A DNA stretch of 38,099 nucleotides from Bacteroidota bacterium (GTDB taxonomy: Bacteria > Bacteroidota > Bacteroidia > Sphingobacteriales > Sphingobacteriaceae), in contig JAFDZM010000005.1 in NCBI GenBank assembly GCA_018266915.1, positions 1-38,099 of the forward strand, written 5' to 3'. Under the pieces are notes generated by a model that saw nothing but the letters and a program-made list of their open reading frames with translations, had not been told where the DNA came from and did not search any database. Every line of letters starts with the position of its first letter. The first letter of the stretch is position 1. Made by a program: the position numbers and the translations under genes. Shown here in pieces: positions 8,741 to 19,400 of this stretch.

Positions 8741-9127
8741 ATGAGCAAGCTTGTGCTTATTGATGATGAACCTGTTTTTCACAAAATAGTTCAGATGACC
8801 ATCAAGAATACGGAGCTATCTAAAGAAGCGACTTACTCATTTGATGGAGAAGTTATATTAGACTATCTTGAAGAAAAGAAACTGGAATCCCAGTCTCTTC
8901 CGGATTATATTTTCCTTGACCTGTACATGCCCATGTTTGACGGCTGGGATTTTCTCAACAGGTTTCAGAAATTATATAAATCCCTGCAGAAAAATATTAA
9001 GGTTTATATTGTAAGTTCATCTATTAATCCTGCAGATATCGATCGCTCAAAGCTTTATCCTTTCGTAACCACCTTTATATCCAAACCGATCATGAAGGAT
9101 GTGTTCGATGATATCACTTATGCCTGA
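8741..9127 (+). CDS. Single-domain response regulator
   Basis: 128 aa, a receiver domain only. The acidic pair D8/D9 (LIDDEP), the phospho-acceptor D60 (IFLDLYMPMFDGWDF), S92 (YIVSSS) and K115 (FISKPI) are all present, so it should be phosphorylatable. There is no output domain. Such proteins act by protein contact or as phosphorelay intermediates. No kinase is adjacent, so it is an orphan. Its 3' end overlaps the convergent DUF779 gene by 10 bp. Confidence 0.93.
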   Translation: MSKLVLIDDEPVFHKIVQMTIKNTELSKEATYSFDGEVILDYLEEKKLESQSLPDYIFLDLYMPMFDGWDFLNRFQKLYKSLQKNIKVYIVSSSINPADIDRSKLYPFVTTFISKPIMKDVFDDITYA

Positions 9128-9519
9128 TGGGTTTCTAAATACTCCTCTCCTGTATAAACCGGAGTAAGGTGCTGTAATTCTTCATCCGTAAACAACCTCG
9201 AACGAACGAAAAAGCGTAAGCCTAAAGGTATTTCAAGAGAAAAGCTCGAACCTCTGCCCTGCACTATATCAACGGTTAACTGTGTATGCTTCCAGTACTC
9301 AAACTGGCTATTGCTCATAAAAAATCCACAACCATCTATTTCACCCAGGTAAGTATCATTACTTCCTACCTTAAATTCATTCTTCTCAAAACACATTGGT
9401 TGCGATCCGTCACAGCAACCGCCGCTTTGGTGAAACATCAATTCGCCATGCTGCCCGCGTAATTGACTAATGATCTTTACAGCTTCAGGGGTTACCAGTA
9501 CTCTTGGTGTTAATTCCAT
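9118..9519 (-). CDS. DUF779 family protein, aldehyde-dehydrogenase associated
   Basis: 133 aa from the ATG at 9519 (MELTPRVLVTPEAV), with AGGA just upstream; longer in-frame starts lack support and exceed family length. The Cys-rich block HQSGGCCDGSQPMCF (about residues 31-45) is the family hallmark and suggests metal binding or redox activity. DUF779 proteins are usually encoded next to acetaldehyde dehydrogenases, and here the gene follows an aldehyde dehydrogenase by 62 bp on the same strand. The biochemical role is not established; assistance to the dehydrogenase is inferred from linkage. Confidence 0.88.
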   Translation of the reverse strand: MELTPRVLVTPEAVKIISQLRGQHGELMFHQSGGCCDGSQPMCFEKNEFKVGSNDTYLGEIDGCGFFMSNSQFEYWKHTQLTVDIVQGRGSSFSLEIPLGLRFFVRSRLFTDEELQHLTPVYTGEEYLETHQA

Positions 9520-9581
9520 AATCCTAAAATAACAAAGCACCACAGAAAATTCTATGGTGCTTATCACCTGCGATGATTTAT

Positions 9582-11102
9582 TTAAAAGAAACCCAACTTA
9601 TTTTTATCATATGAGATCAACATGTTCTTATTTTGGCGATAGTGATTCAGCATCATCTTATGTGTTTCACGTCCAAAACCTGATTTCTTATATCCGCCAA
9701 ACGGCGCATGTGCCGGGTAAGCATGATAGCAATTCACCCAAACACGGCCTGCCTGTATAGCACGAGGTAACTGATATAATTCGTGCGCATCCCGTGTCCA
9801 AACACCAGCACCCAAACCGTAAAGAGAATCGTTGGCTATTTCTATAGCTTCTTCGGTCGACTTGAAGGTAGTTACACAAACTACAGGTCCGAATATTTCT
9901 TCCTGGAATACCCGCATTTTGTTATTTCCCTTCAGGATGGTTGGCTGGATGTAATATCCTTCACTCAGGCCATCTATATACTTTTTAGCACCGCCTGTTA
10001 ACACTTCGCAACCTTCTTCTTTTCCTATTTCGATGTATGATAATATTTTTTCGTACTGATCCTGCGATGCCTGTGCACCCATCATAGTATTTGGATCAAG
10101 CGGATGACCCATTTTGATAGCCTCTACCCTTTGGATCACGCGCTCGATAAAGCGGTCATAAATTGATTCGTGCACCAGCATACGCGAAGGACAAGTACAA
10201 ACCTCTCCCTGGTTCAGAGCAAACATGGCTGCACCTTCCAAACATTTATCAAAAAACTCATCGTCAGCATCCATCACGCTTGGCATAAAAATATTGGGTG
10301 ATTTACCGCCAAGCTCCATAGTCACCGGGTTAAGGTTTTCAGATGCATATTGCATGATCAAACGACCTGTTGTAGTCTCACCAGTGAAAGCCACTTTAGC
10401 CACCCTTGGTGAACTCGCCAGCGGTTTACCTGCTTCAGGACCGAATCCTGTAACCACATTCAGCACTCCTTTTGGCAATACATCTTTGATCAGATCCATC
10501 AATATCAAAATTCCAACCGGAGTTTGTTCTGCAGGTTTTAATACTACAGTACAACCTGCAGCTAATGCGGGCGCAACTTTCCAGGCTGCCATTAATAGTG
10601 GGAAATTCCATGGGATAATCTGGCCTACTACACCGATAGGTTCATGAATATTTAATGATACAGTATTCGCATCAAGTTCACTTACTGTACTCTCTTCGCT
10701 CCTGATCACACCTGCATAATACCTGAAATGGTCGATTGCAAGAGGTAAATCTGCTGCTTTGGTCTCGCGGATGGCTTTACCATTATCTACAGTTTCTACC
10801 GCAGCCAGGTAATCCAGGTTTTCTTCCATAATGGCCGCAATCTTCAATAAAACAGAGCTTCGTTCTGTTGGTGAGGTGTGTGACCAAGTCTTAAAAGCTT
10901 CGTGAGCCGCATCAAGCGCCTGCTCTATATCTTCTTTAGTTGACCGCGGCACTTTAGTAAATGCCTGACCATCTACCGGTGAAATGCTATCAAAATACTG
11001 CCCGTTAATTGGGGTTCTCCACTCGCCACCTATAAAATTGTCATAATGATCTTTAAACGACGGCCTTGCTACAAGGTGTTGTTCTGCTAGTTGGGTTTCC
11101 AT
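9582..11102 (-). CDS. NAD(P)-dependent aldehyde dehydrogenase (AldB/ExaC type)
   Basis: 506 aa, full length. Landmarks are PWNFP (N166, oxyanion), the NAD-binding segment [11 protein letters not shown] (about 239-249), the general base E263 in [10 protein letters not shown], and the nucleophile C302 in [13 protein letters not shown]. The C-terminal [12 protein letters not shown] block is present. The CTC context after the nucleophile and the linked DUF779 gene fit the acetaldehyde/AldB-ExaC group, which oxidises short aliphatic aldehydes to acids. It is cytoplasmic. It is divergent from an AraC-family gene 191 bp away that probably regulates it. Confidence 0.93.
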   Translation of the reverse strand: METQLAEQHLVARPSFKDHYDNFIGGEWRTPINGQYFDSISPVDGQAFTKVPRSTKEDIEQALDAAHEAFKTWSHTSPTERSSVLLKIAAIMEENLDYLAAVETVDNGKAIRETKAADLPLAIDHFRYYAGVIRSEESTVSELDANTVSLNIHEPIGVVGQIIPWNFPLLMAAWKVAPALAAGCTVVLKPAEQTPVGILILMDLIKDVLPKGVLNVVTGFGPEAGKPLASSPRVAKVAFTGETTTGRLIMQYASENLNPVTMELGGKSPNIFMPSVMDADDEFFDKCLEGAAMFALNQGEVCTCPSRMLVHESIYDRFIERVIQRVEAIKMGHPLDPNTMMGAQASQDQYEKILSYIEIGKEEGCEVLTGGAKKYIDGLSEGYYIQPTILKGNNKMRVFQEEIFGPVVCVTTFKSTEEAIEIANDSLYGLGAGVWTRDAHELYQLPRAIQAGRVWVNCYHAYPAHAPFGGYKKSGFGRETHKMMLNHYRQNKNMLISYDKNKLGFF

Positions 11103-11151
11103 AAAAATAATTAGTGTTAATAAATTGGTAACATAAAATTAGAGCCGGGCG

Positions 11152-11176
11152 GCATTATGGTTTATGCACTATCCTA
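11152..11176 (+). promoter_or_regulatory. Candidate AraC-family operator, copy 1
   Basis: GCATTATGG-N6-CACTATCCTA lies in the divergent region between the aldehyde dehydrogenase and the AraC gene. A 25-bp segment matches 12222-12246 at 20 positions, in the same orientation. Two conserved blocks separated by variable sequence are what an AraC monomer with two HTH motifs would contact. The site is 50 bp upstream of the dehydrogenase start. Confidence 0.45.
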
Positions 11177-11293
11177 TCACTTTTATGTAATAAAATATTA
11201 ATATACAGTTAGCGTTTTATTGTTATCTTTATTTAAATCAACTTATCCTGTCATTCAGGCGTTTAAACCAGATTATTGACCCAACCATATTAG

Positions 11294-12217
11294 ATGCAGC
11301 GCGATTTTAAGCCTCAATTGTTACCCCTTAAGGCGGAGAGAGATCTGAAAACATTGGTCGAAAACCGGTCTGTTTATACTTTGCAGCATTGTGAGCTGAA
11401 TGTCTTTGAAACGCATCGGCAATCTGAAAAAGTTCATTTGGTTTTTGATGACATGGTGCTGACTACGATGCTACGTGGCAAGAAGGTGATGCATCTTTTT
11501 GGTGGCTCTAAAGAATTTGATTACCTGCCGGGTGAATCTGTAATTGTACCCGGTCATGAGGAAATGGTAATTGATTTCCCTGAGGCTGATGAGCAACATC
11601 CAACACAGTGTATTGCGCTGGCTGTTCAGGCTGATTTGCTGCAGGATACATTAAACTTATTAAACGAGAATTTTCCTAAGGCCGAGAAAAGTGAGAACTG
11701 GAAAATTGATACATCCTGCTTTCATCTTAAAAATACCTTCGAGATCAAGACCACCATCGACAGGCTGCTCACCGTAAGCACAGAAAATATTGCTGCCAAA
11801 GATGTCATCGCCGATTTTACCTTAAAGGAATTATTCATTAGGTTGATGCAAACGCAGGCCAGAAAACTTATTCTGGAAGATTATCGCAAACATACCACTG
11901 GTAACCGATTTGCTTTTGCCATTGAATATATCAAGGCACATATTCATGAGGAAATCACAATAGACAAGCTTAGCGACTTATGCTATATGAGCAAACCTAC
12001 TTTCTTCAGGTGTTTTAAGCGCGAATTCGGTATAAGTCCTGTCGATTTTATTATCCAGGAAAGAATAAGAACAGCCAAGAAACTGCTCAAAGATATGAAT
12101 GTGACCATTAGCCAGGCCTGCTATTCGGTAGGTATTAATAACCTGAGCTACTTCTTTAAATTATTTAAACGCGTGGAAGGCATTACACCAAACGAATACC
12201 GCAAAAACCTGAATTAG
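11294..12217 (+). CDS. AraC-family transcriptional regulator
   Basis: 307 aa. Residues about 1-190 form a cupin-like sensing domain of the AraC N-terminal type (DYLPGESVIVPGHEEMVIDF). Residues about 205-305 hold two helix-turn-helix motifs: ITIDKLSDLCYMSKPTFFRCFKRE, then VTISQACYSVGINNLSYFFKLFKR, ending ITPNEYRKNL. It is divergent from the aldehyde dehydrogenase/DUF779 pair, so activation of that operon in response to an aldehyde or alcohol is the likely role. A near-copy of a motif in its promoter region follows 4 bp after its stop codon, pointing to the next gene as a second target. Confidence 0.92.
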   Translation: MQRDFKPQLLPLKAERDLKTLVENRSVYTLQHCELNVFETHRQSEKVHLVFDDMVLTTMLRGKKVMHLFGGSKEFDYLPGESVIVPGHEEMVIDFPEADEQHPTQCIALAVQADLLQDTLNLLNENFPKAEKSENWKIDTSCFHLKNTFEIKTTIDRLLTVSTENIAAKDVIADFTLKELFIRLMQTQARKLILEDYRKHTTGNRFAFAIEYIKAHIHEEITIDKLSDLCYMSKPTFFRCFKREFGISPVDFIIQERIRTAKKLLKDMNVTISQACYSVGINNLSYFFKLFKRVEGITPNEYRKNLN

Positions 12218-12221
12218 CCCT

Positions 12222-12246
12222 GCATTATGGCTAAAACACTATCTTA
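12222..12246 (+). promoter_or_regulatory. Candidate AraC-family operator, copy 2
   Basis: GCATTATGG-N6-CACTATCTTA starts 4 bp after the AraC stop and ends 19 bp before the membrane-protein start. It matches 11152-11176 at 20 of 25 positions. Its right block contains TATCTTAG, one mismatch from the -7 consensus TAnnTTTG, so the motif could overlap a promoter for the next gene. Confidence 0.4.
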
Positions 12247-12265
12247 GCTGTAAAAAAATTATCAA

Positions 12266-13111
12266 ATGCGGGGAATTAGGTATACAGTCAAGGTCTGGCT
12301 TTCTGGCTTATTGTTTACTCCTGTTATTTATATTGTTTTGCTCATCTTATTTGCAGGCTTCCATTTCCCGGCTTATTCCGACTGGCTTATTACAACTTTT
12401 GCTATTCCATATGCATTTCTTATGTCCGTTTGGGTAGCATTAGGACTATTTACAACTTTATTATCTGTGAGCAGCCCAGTATTTATCAAACGTTATTTAT
12501 CCATTGCAGTTTTCGCAATGTCTTTTGCTGCCCTTATAATGATAAATATTATAAGCGCTTTGCAGAGTTACGGAGGCGGTTATCTTTTAGCATTGGCTTA
12601 TGCTATTAGCACGACTCTATTTGTCTGGTTGTACCCAATTAATTTATCAATAGTTAACCCTAAAAACGTGGCTTTGCAATCTATAAAAGATGCTGTTATT
12701 TATGGATTAATTGTATGGCTGTTTACTTTTCTATTTTCCACACCTGTTTCGGTGTTGATTTGGATCGCCACCAAAGATTTTAAATCAATATCAACTGTAA
12801 AAACTGTTCTGGATATATTGGCCCGGTACAACTTTCAATTAAGTTTATCGGTGGCCTATTTTGTAACAGTAGCGCTTACTACCCTGATCGTCATCAACCT
12901 AAATATTACTGAAAATAAAAAGAAGGCTATCATCTTCTTGTTTGCCTTCCCTATCTGTTTACCAGTGTTATTTTATTATTTGCTATTCAGCGGAGAGATT
13001 TATACACACGGGCTATTTGAACTATTTAAGTTGATTTTTCCTTCAATAATCGTATCAAGTCTTAGCATTTGGCTGATCGATATTATCCCCGCGCCGAAAG
13101 CGAAAGATTAA
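12266..13111 (+). CDS. Polytopic membrane protein of unknown function
   Basis: 281 aa with about seven to eight hydrophobic segments, at roughly residues 10-32, 42-66, 78-98, 103-125, 142-165, 194-213, 222-243 and 253-275. No motif of a known transporter or enzyme was recognised. It starts 49 bp after the AraC gene and is on the same strand, so it may be cotranscribed or driven from the repeated motif between them. Its stop shares a TTAA with the stop of the convergent RND gene (4-bp overlap). Confidence 0.75.
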   Translation: MRGIRYTVKVWLSGLLFTPVIYIVLLILFAGFHFPAYSDWLITTFAIPYAFLMSVWVALGLFTTLLSVSSPVFIKRYLSIAVFAMSFAALIMINIISALQSYGGGYLLALAYAISTTLFVWLYPINLSIVNPKNVALQSIKDAVIYGLIVWLFTFLFSTPVSVLIWIATKDFKSISTVKTVLDILARYNFQLSLSVAYFVTVALTTLIVINLNITENKKKAIIFLFAFPICLPVLFYYLLFSGEIYTHGLFELFKLIFPSIIVSSLSIWLIDIIPAPKAKD

Positions 13112-16100
13112 CTGTCATTTCCTTTATTTTTCTCGTACTCGGCCCTGCTTGCTGCATTTGCGGCACGCGATTCGGCAATATCGTATTCCAGTTCGGCATC
13201 GATGTTACTTTCCTCAACTCTTCGTGCTTTTTCAAGCAATTCTTCGTGGTGATCACGAAGCCATTGAAGCTGTTTTTTGCCGTATGAAAAGCGTGTAAAC
13301 AGCACAAACAATACCGGTACAATGAAAATAGATATAGTTGAGGAGGCTATCATCCCGCCCAAAACGGCAATACCAATGGTATTCCTGGACTCCGCTCCGG
13401 CACCCGTAGCAAACACCAGTGGCAAGACACCGAAGATGAAAGACATGGATGTCATAATGATCGGCCTGAAACGCAGGCGTACTGCTTCGATGGTGGATTG
13501 CAACAGCGGTTCTCCACGGTCAACACGCAGTTTGGCAAATTCAACTATAAGAATAGCGTTTTTTGCCGACAAACCAATCAGTGTAATAAGACCGATCTGG
13601 GCATATACGTTATTAGTTATGGTTGGAGCCATCCACAAAGCTACTATTGCCCCAAACGCGCTTATCGGCACCGCCAGCATTACAGAAAATGGCACCGACC
13701 AGCTTTCATATAATGCAGCCAGGAAAAGGAACACAAAAATGATAGAGAACAGGAATATATAGATAGTAATATTCCCCGCCTTGATCTCTTCGTAGCTTAA
13801 ACCGGAAAACTCATAAGTATAACCACGAGGCAGTACTTTGGCGGCAACTTCCCTAAGGGCATCTAATGACTGTCCGCTGCTGTATCCGGGCGGAATAGAA
13901 CCATCCACTTCAGCTGACCGGAATATGTTAAAGTGAGATATAGATGTTGCTGTTGCATCTGCCTTGTAAGTTATCAAGGTACTTAATGGCAGCATTTTTC
14001 CGCTTTTGTTACGCACATAATATCTGTTAACATTGGAGATTAGTGCCCTGTAAGACGTATCTGCCTCAATAACAGCATGATAAGTTCGATTATATAAAGT
14101 AAAGTTATTTACAAACAAACTACCCATAAATGCCTGCATAGTAGAAAATACATCGGAAATGTTTACGCCCAGCTTTTCGCATTTCTCACGGTCCACAGTA
14201 ACGGTGTAGCTTGGTGTATGAGCAGTGAAAGAGCTAAATGCGGTTGAAGTGGCCGGCATTTTTTTTGCAGCAGCGACAAACTTTTGAACATTTTTTTCAA
14301 ATGCGTGAATATCATCTGTGGAATTTCCCTGTTCTATTTGCATTGCAAAACCAGCCGCTATCCCGATACCCCTTATCGGCGGCGGTTGGATAGCTACCAC
14401 GGTGGCATTCTTTATTCCAGCCTTTGCAACCCGCTTCTTAATATTATCCATTATACCCTGAACGGATGTTTGTGGGGTTGTGCGCTGATCCCATGGTGTC
14501 AACATACAAAACATAGTGCCGCTGTTATTACCGCCACCACCAAGTATATTAAAACCTGATGCGCCAACAAAATGCTGGATACCAGGCGTGGAACCCACTA
14601 TCTTCATTAACTTTTCAAGGATATGAACAGATTGGGTGGTAGATGAGGCATCGGCCATTTGATAGGTAACAAATAAGCGTCCTCCATCCTCTGAAGGCAC
14701 GAAGCCTGAAGGTTTGCCCCTGAATAATAACCAGGCACCGGCACATATGCAAACCAGCAGAATGATGATATACTTTGCATTTTTTATGCTTCGCTTAACG
14801 CCATTGGCATATTTTCCATTCAACTTATCAAATATCCTGTTAAAGCGGTCAAAGAAAACACGATCAAACCAGATAGAAAATTTGCCGGCCCAGGTAGTTG
14901 GATTTGAACTATGATGCGAAGGCCTGAGCAAAAGCGTGCAAAGAGCCGGTGTTAATGATAGCGCAGTAAAAGCAGAAAAAATTACGGATATGGCTATAGT
15001 GATAGCAAATTGCTGGTAAAGCCGGCCAACAATACCTGGGATAAACCCAACCGGAACAAACACCGAAGCTAAAATAAGCGCTATGGCAATAACCGGCGCT
15101 GATATTTCCTTCATCGCCTGGTAGGTAGCTTCTTTGGGCGACATGTGTTGCTCGTCAATATAATGCTGCACGGCTTCCACTACAATGATGGCATCGTCTA
15201 CCACTATCCCGATAGCCAGCACGAACCCAAACATGGTAAGGGTGTTAATGGTAAATCCTAAAGGAATGAAGAAACAGAAAGTAGATAAAATGGATACGGG
15301 GATAGCCAATATAGGTATCAATGTGGATCGCCAGTTTTGCAGGAAAAGGAATACCACTGCAGCAACCAATATCAGCGCTTTAACCAATGTACCTATAACC
15401 TCATCCATAGATACCCGAATAATGGTAATTGATTCAAAAGGGACAACATATTCAACGTCCGACGGGAATGATTTCTTTAATTCGGCGAGTTTTGCGTAAA
15501 CATTATCAGCTGTTTGCAGCGCATTACTTCCCGGCGATTGATAGATCATTAATAACGAACAACGGTTACCATCCACAAAAGAACCGCCTGAGTAAGTGAA
15601 TTTGGCGAGCTCGACACGGCCAATATCTTTCAGGTAGATCATTTTATCTGTTCCGGGAATGGCCCTTACAATCAGCTTTTCATATTGTTCGGGCTTGCTA
15701 AGCATACTGTTCACCAATATGCCGGTTTCAAAGGCTTGTTTCGGATTTTGTGGCGGCGAACCTACCGATCCGGCGGCAACATACACGTTTTGCCCGCTAA
15801 GTGCAGTGGTTATATCCGACGGCATCAGGTTGTACGAAGCCATTTTATCAGGATCGAGCCAAATCCGCATTGCGAATTGGTCAGTACGTGCTTGCACATC
15901 CCCTACTCCCGGTACCCTTAAAATTGCATCCTGTATAAATGTGTTGGTATAGTTATCAAGAAAGGTAATATTGTGTGTTTTTTTTGGTGAGTAAACAGCA
16001 ACGAGCATCAACTGGTCGGGGTTGCTGGCGCGTACGGTGGCACCCAGTTTACTTACTACCGACGGCAAAAGAGGGGCCGCAATGCCCACACGGTTCTGCA

Positions 16101-16422
16101 CGTTAAGCGCAGCGATCTGTGGATTGGTACCAACATTAAAGGTTACCCTCAAGCTCATATTGCCGCTGTTGCTGCTATTGCTTTGCATGTATTCCATGCC
16201 AGGAGTACCATTCACCTGCTCCTCAATAGGAATAGCTGTGGTTTGCTCTACTGTTTGGGCATCAGCGCCGGTATAGCTGGCATATACTCCTACACTAGGT
16301 GGCGAAATATTGGGGTATTGATCGACAGCCAGGTTGAAAATGCATATTATCCCGGATATCATCAAAACAAGCGAAATGACGATAGCAGTTACAGGCCGTT
16401 TTATGAAAGTATTAGCAATCAT
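13108..16422 (-). CDS. RND efflux pump permease, second of a tandem pair
   Basis: 1104 aa, hydrophobe/amphiphile efflux (HAE1, AcrB-like) type. It starts MIANTFIKRPVTAIVIS with TM1. The proton-relay pair is D409-D410 in TM4 (GIVVDDAIIVVEA), and the TM10 lysine is in IGLSAKNAILIVEFAK. Both large periplasmic loops are present. The C-terminal tail is charged and coiled-coil-like (residues about 1060-1104). The start overlaps the stop of the preceding RND gene (ATGA), implying translational coupling and near-equal synthesis. It aligns without a gap to that protein over the first 410 residues, so the two are paralogues. It is last in the TolC-MFP-RND-RND operon. It may form a heterotrimer or a separate homotrimer with a different substrate range. 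Confidence 0.95.
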   Translation of the reverse strand: MIANTFIKRPVTAIVISLVLMISGIICIFNLAVDQYPNISPPSVGVYASYTGADAQTVEQTTAIPIEEQVNGTPGMEYMQSNSSNSGNMSLRVTFNVGTNPQIAALNVQNRVGIAAPLLPSVVSKLGATVRASNPDQLMLVAVYSPKKTHNITFLDNYTNTFIQDAILRVPGVGDVQARTDQFAMRIWLDPDKMASYNLMPSDITTALSGQNVYVAAGSVGSPPQNPKQAFETGILVNSMLSKPEQYEKLIVRAIPGTDKMIYLKDIGRVELAKFTYSGGSFVDGNRCSLLMIYQSPGSNALQTADNVYAKLAELKKSFPSDVEYVVPFESITIIRVSMDEVIGTLVKALILVAAVVFLFLQNWRSTLIPILAIPVSILSTFCFFIPLGFTINTLTMFGFVLAIGIVVDDAIIVVEAVQHYIDEQHMSPKEATYQAMKEISAPVIAIALILASVFVPVGFIPGIVGRLYQQFAITIAISVIFSAFTALSLTPALCTLLLRPSHHSSNPTTWAGKFSIWFDRVFFDRFNRIFDKLNGKYANGVKRSIKNAKYIIILLVCICAGAWLLFRGKPSGFVPSEDGGRLFVTYQMADASSTTQSVHILEKLMKIVGSTPGIQHFVGASGFNILGGGGNNSGTMFCMLTPWDQRTTPQTSVQGIMDNIKKRVAKAGIKNATVVAIQPPPIRGIGIAAGFAMQIEQGNSTDDIHAFEKNVQKFVAAAKKMPATSTAFSSFTAHTPSYTVTVDREKCEKLGVNISDVFSTMQAFMGSLFVNNFTLYNRTYHAVIEADTSYRALISNVNRYYVRNKSGKMLPLSTLITYKADATATSISHFNIFRSAEVDGSIPPGYSSGQSLDALREVAAKVLPRGYTYEFSGLSYEEIKAGNITIYIFLFSIIFVFLFLAALYESWSVPFSVMLAVPISAFGAIVALWMAPTITNNVYAQIGLITLIGLSAKNAILIVEFAKLRVDRGEPLLQSTIEAVRLRFRPIIMTSMSFIFGVLPLVFATGAGAESRNTIGIAVLGGMIASSTISIFIVPVLFVLFTRFSYGKKQLQWLRDHHEELLEKARRVEESNIDAELEYDIAESRAANAASRAEYEKNKGNDS

Positions 16423-19400
16423 GATTCTGCCGTTTTATGCAGGTCGCGTGATTTCTGTAATTCAAACTCCAGTTCAGGGTCGATATTTTGCGCCTCAACT
16501 TTTTTCGCTTTCTCCATCAAGTCTTCATGGTGCGCTTTCAGATAATCTAATTTTTCCTTACCATAAGCTGCGCGGGTTATTAATACAAACAACACAGGCA
16601 CCACAAAAATGGCAATTGAAGATGCCGCAAACATACCTCCCAATACAGTCATACCAATTGTACGCCGGGCTATAGCACCCGCACCCGTTGCAAAAACCAA
16701 TGGAAGAACCCCCAGTATAAAGGCCATCGAAGTCATAATAATAGGGCGCAAACGAAGACTTACAGCTTCGAGCGTCGAATCAAGCAGGTCCTCGCCGCGA
16801 TCTACACGAACCTTGGCGTACTCCACTATAAGTATGGCATTTTTTGCCGCAAGGCCTATCAGCGTAATCAAACCGATCTGCGCATAAACATTGTCGGTAA
16901 GGGACGGCACTAAAAATAAAGCTAAAATAGCCCCGAAAGCCCCTATTGGCACCGCAAGCAATACCGAAAACGGAACCGACCAGCTTTCATACAATGCAGC
17001 CAGGAACAGGAATACGAAGGTAATGGAGAATGCAAATATATACATCGTTACTGACCCGGCTTTCAATTCCTCATAACTTAAACCCGAAAACTCATAGGTA
17101 TAACCTTGTGGAAGTTGTTTCTTGGCTAATGCCTGTAACGCATCCAATGCATCGGTGGAGCTGACACCCGGTGGTGATGAACCATCAATCTCAGCCGAGC
17201 GGAAAATATTAAAATGGGATATTAGTGGTGCTGCTTCAACAGGCTTAAAACTAATGAGAGCACCCAAAGGCACCATTTTATTATTGGAGTTGCGCACGTA
17301 ATACTTCTCCATATCGGATATTAACGCCCTGTAAACAGTATCGGCCTGCACTACCACGTGGAATGTACGGTTATAAGTGGTGAAGTCATTAATATACAAA
17401 CTCCCGGTAAAAGCTTCGATAGTTGTGAACACGTCGGAAATACTGACACCCATTTTTTCACATTTCTCCCTGTCGACCGTTAGGCTCATATTAGGTGTAT
17501 GAGCAGTGTAAAAACTAAACGCCTTGGTAATCGCTGGGTTTTTATTAGCAGAATCGACAAATCGGTTCACAACATGCTCAAAATCCTGCAGGTTATCATT
17601 AGTGCTCCGTTGCTCTATCTGCATGCTGAAACCTACCGTCGAGCCAACACCGGGAAGCGGAGATGGCTGTATAACTTCAACCGAAGCATTGGTAACACCC
17701 GCATCGGCAATACGTTTTTGCATTACATTAATAATACCCGGCACCTTCTGATCATCGCCCGAACGCTCGTCCCAGGGTTTCAATTGCACGTAGATAGTAC
17801 CGTTGTTGGAATTAGTAGCATTAGTTACCACGTTAAGCCCCGACAGCGCAGCATAGTGGCCAACACCCGGCGTGCCTGCCACCACTTTCATCAGCTTGGT
17901 CATGATATCAACTGACTGGGCCGTAGATGACGCCGGCGGCAGCTGGTATGTTACATATAAATTGCCATCGTCTTCCGAAGGAATGAAACCCGTTGGCTTA
18001 GCTTTGAAAAGAAAGATAGCCCCTATGCAAACACAAATCAGCATAATGACTATGTACCTTGCTCCTTTTATACTGCGGCGCACGCCTTCTGTATAATTCG
18101 CAGTTATCCTGTCGAACCATCTATTGAATTTGGTGAACCATTTGGTAAGGCCTTTATTTTTCTTGCTTTCATCTGTCGGTTTTAGCAACAGTGTACATAG
18201 GGCAGGTGTCAACGAAAGCGCTATGAAAGCCGAGATAATTACCGAAATTGCAATAGTTATTGCAAATTGCTGGTACAACCTGCCCACAATACCGGGAATG
18301 AACCCAACCGGTACGAACACAGCGGCAAGTATGAGCGCGATGGCTACAACCGGCGCCGAAATATCCTTCATCGCCTGGTAGGTAGCTTCCTTGGGCGACA
18401 TTTTATCATGATCGATATAATGCTGCACCGCTTCCACCACGATAATAGCATCGTCCACCACTATACCGATGGCCAATACGAAGCCAAACATAGTTAAGGT
18501 GTTGATGGTAAATCCAAGCGGGATAAAAAAACAGAATGTACCGAAAATAGATACAGGTATAGCAAGGATAGGAATAAGCGTCGACCTAAAAGTTTGAAGG
18601 AAGAGGAACACCACGATAGCCACCAGGCCAAGCGTCATTAATAATGTGAACACCACATCAGTCATTGAAACCTTCACCACAGTTACCGATTCAAACGGAA
18701 CACTGTAAGCTACATCTGTCGGAAAAGTCTGTTTCAGTTTGGCAAGCTCTGCATAAACGCCGTTAGCGGTTTCGAGCGCATTACTGCCCGGCGCCTGGTA
18801 TATCTGAAGATATGATGCCCGGTGACCGTCGACAAATGAATTACTTGAAAAAGTGAACTTACCCAGTTCTACACGGGCAACATCTTTCAGGTAAACAAGC
18901 TCCCCGGTTTGAGGGTTATTTTTTATGATGATATTTTGAAACTCAGGAACGGTGCTTAAGCGGCCATTTACCAAAATACCAAGCTCATAAGTTTGTGTTG
19001 GCGCTTGCGGCGGTACACCCGCGGTACCAGCAGCCACCTGCACGTTCTGGGCGGTAAGCGCGTTAATAATATCCTGCGGTTCAATGCTGTGAGCCGCCAT
19101 CTTTTGCGGGTTCATCCAAACACGCATACTAAAATCGTCAGTAAAGCGGCTTATTGTACCTACACCTGGCACACGTAAAAGCGCATCCTGCACGAAAATA
19201 TTAGTATAGTTATCCAGGAAGGTAATATTATGCGAGTCCTTAGGTGCATATATAGCAACCATCATCAGCATACTGGGGTTAACCGCACGTACGGTAAGTC
19301 CCAACCTGCTGGCCGCTGAAGGCAATAATGGCGTGGCAATACTCACACGGTTTTGCACATCCAGCGCAGCTACATCTATATTGGTGCCTATTTTGAAGGT

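Noticed and set aside
9520..9567. Extended N-terminus of the DUF779 protein
   Set aside because: The extra residues are unlike the family, and the ATG at 9519 has an AGGA just upstream.
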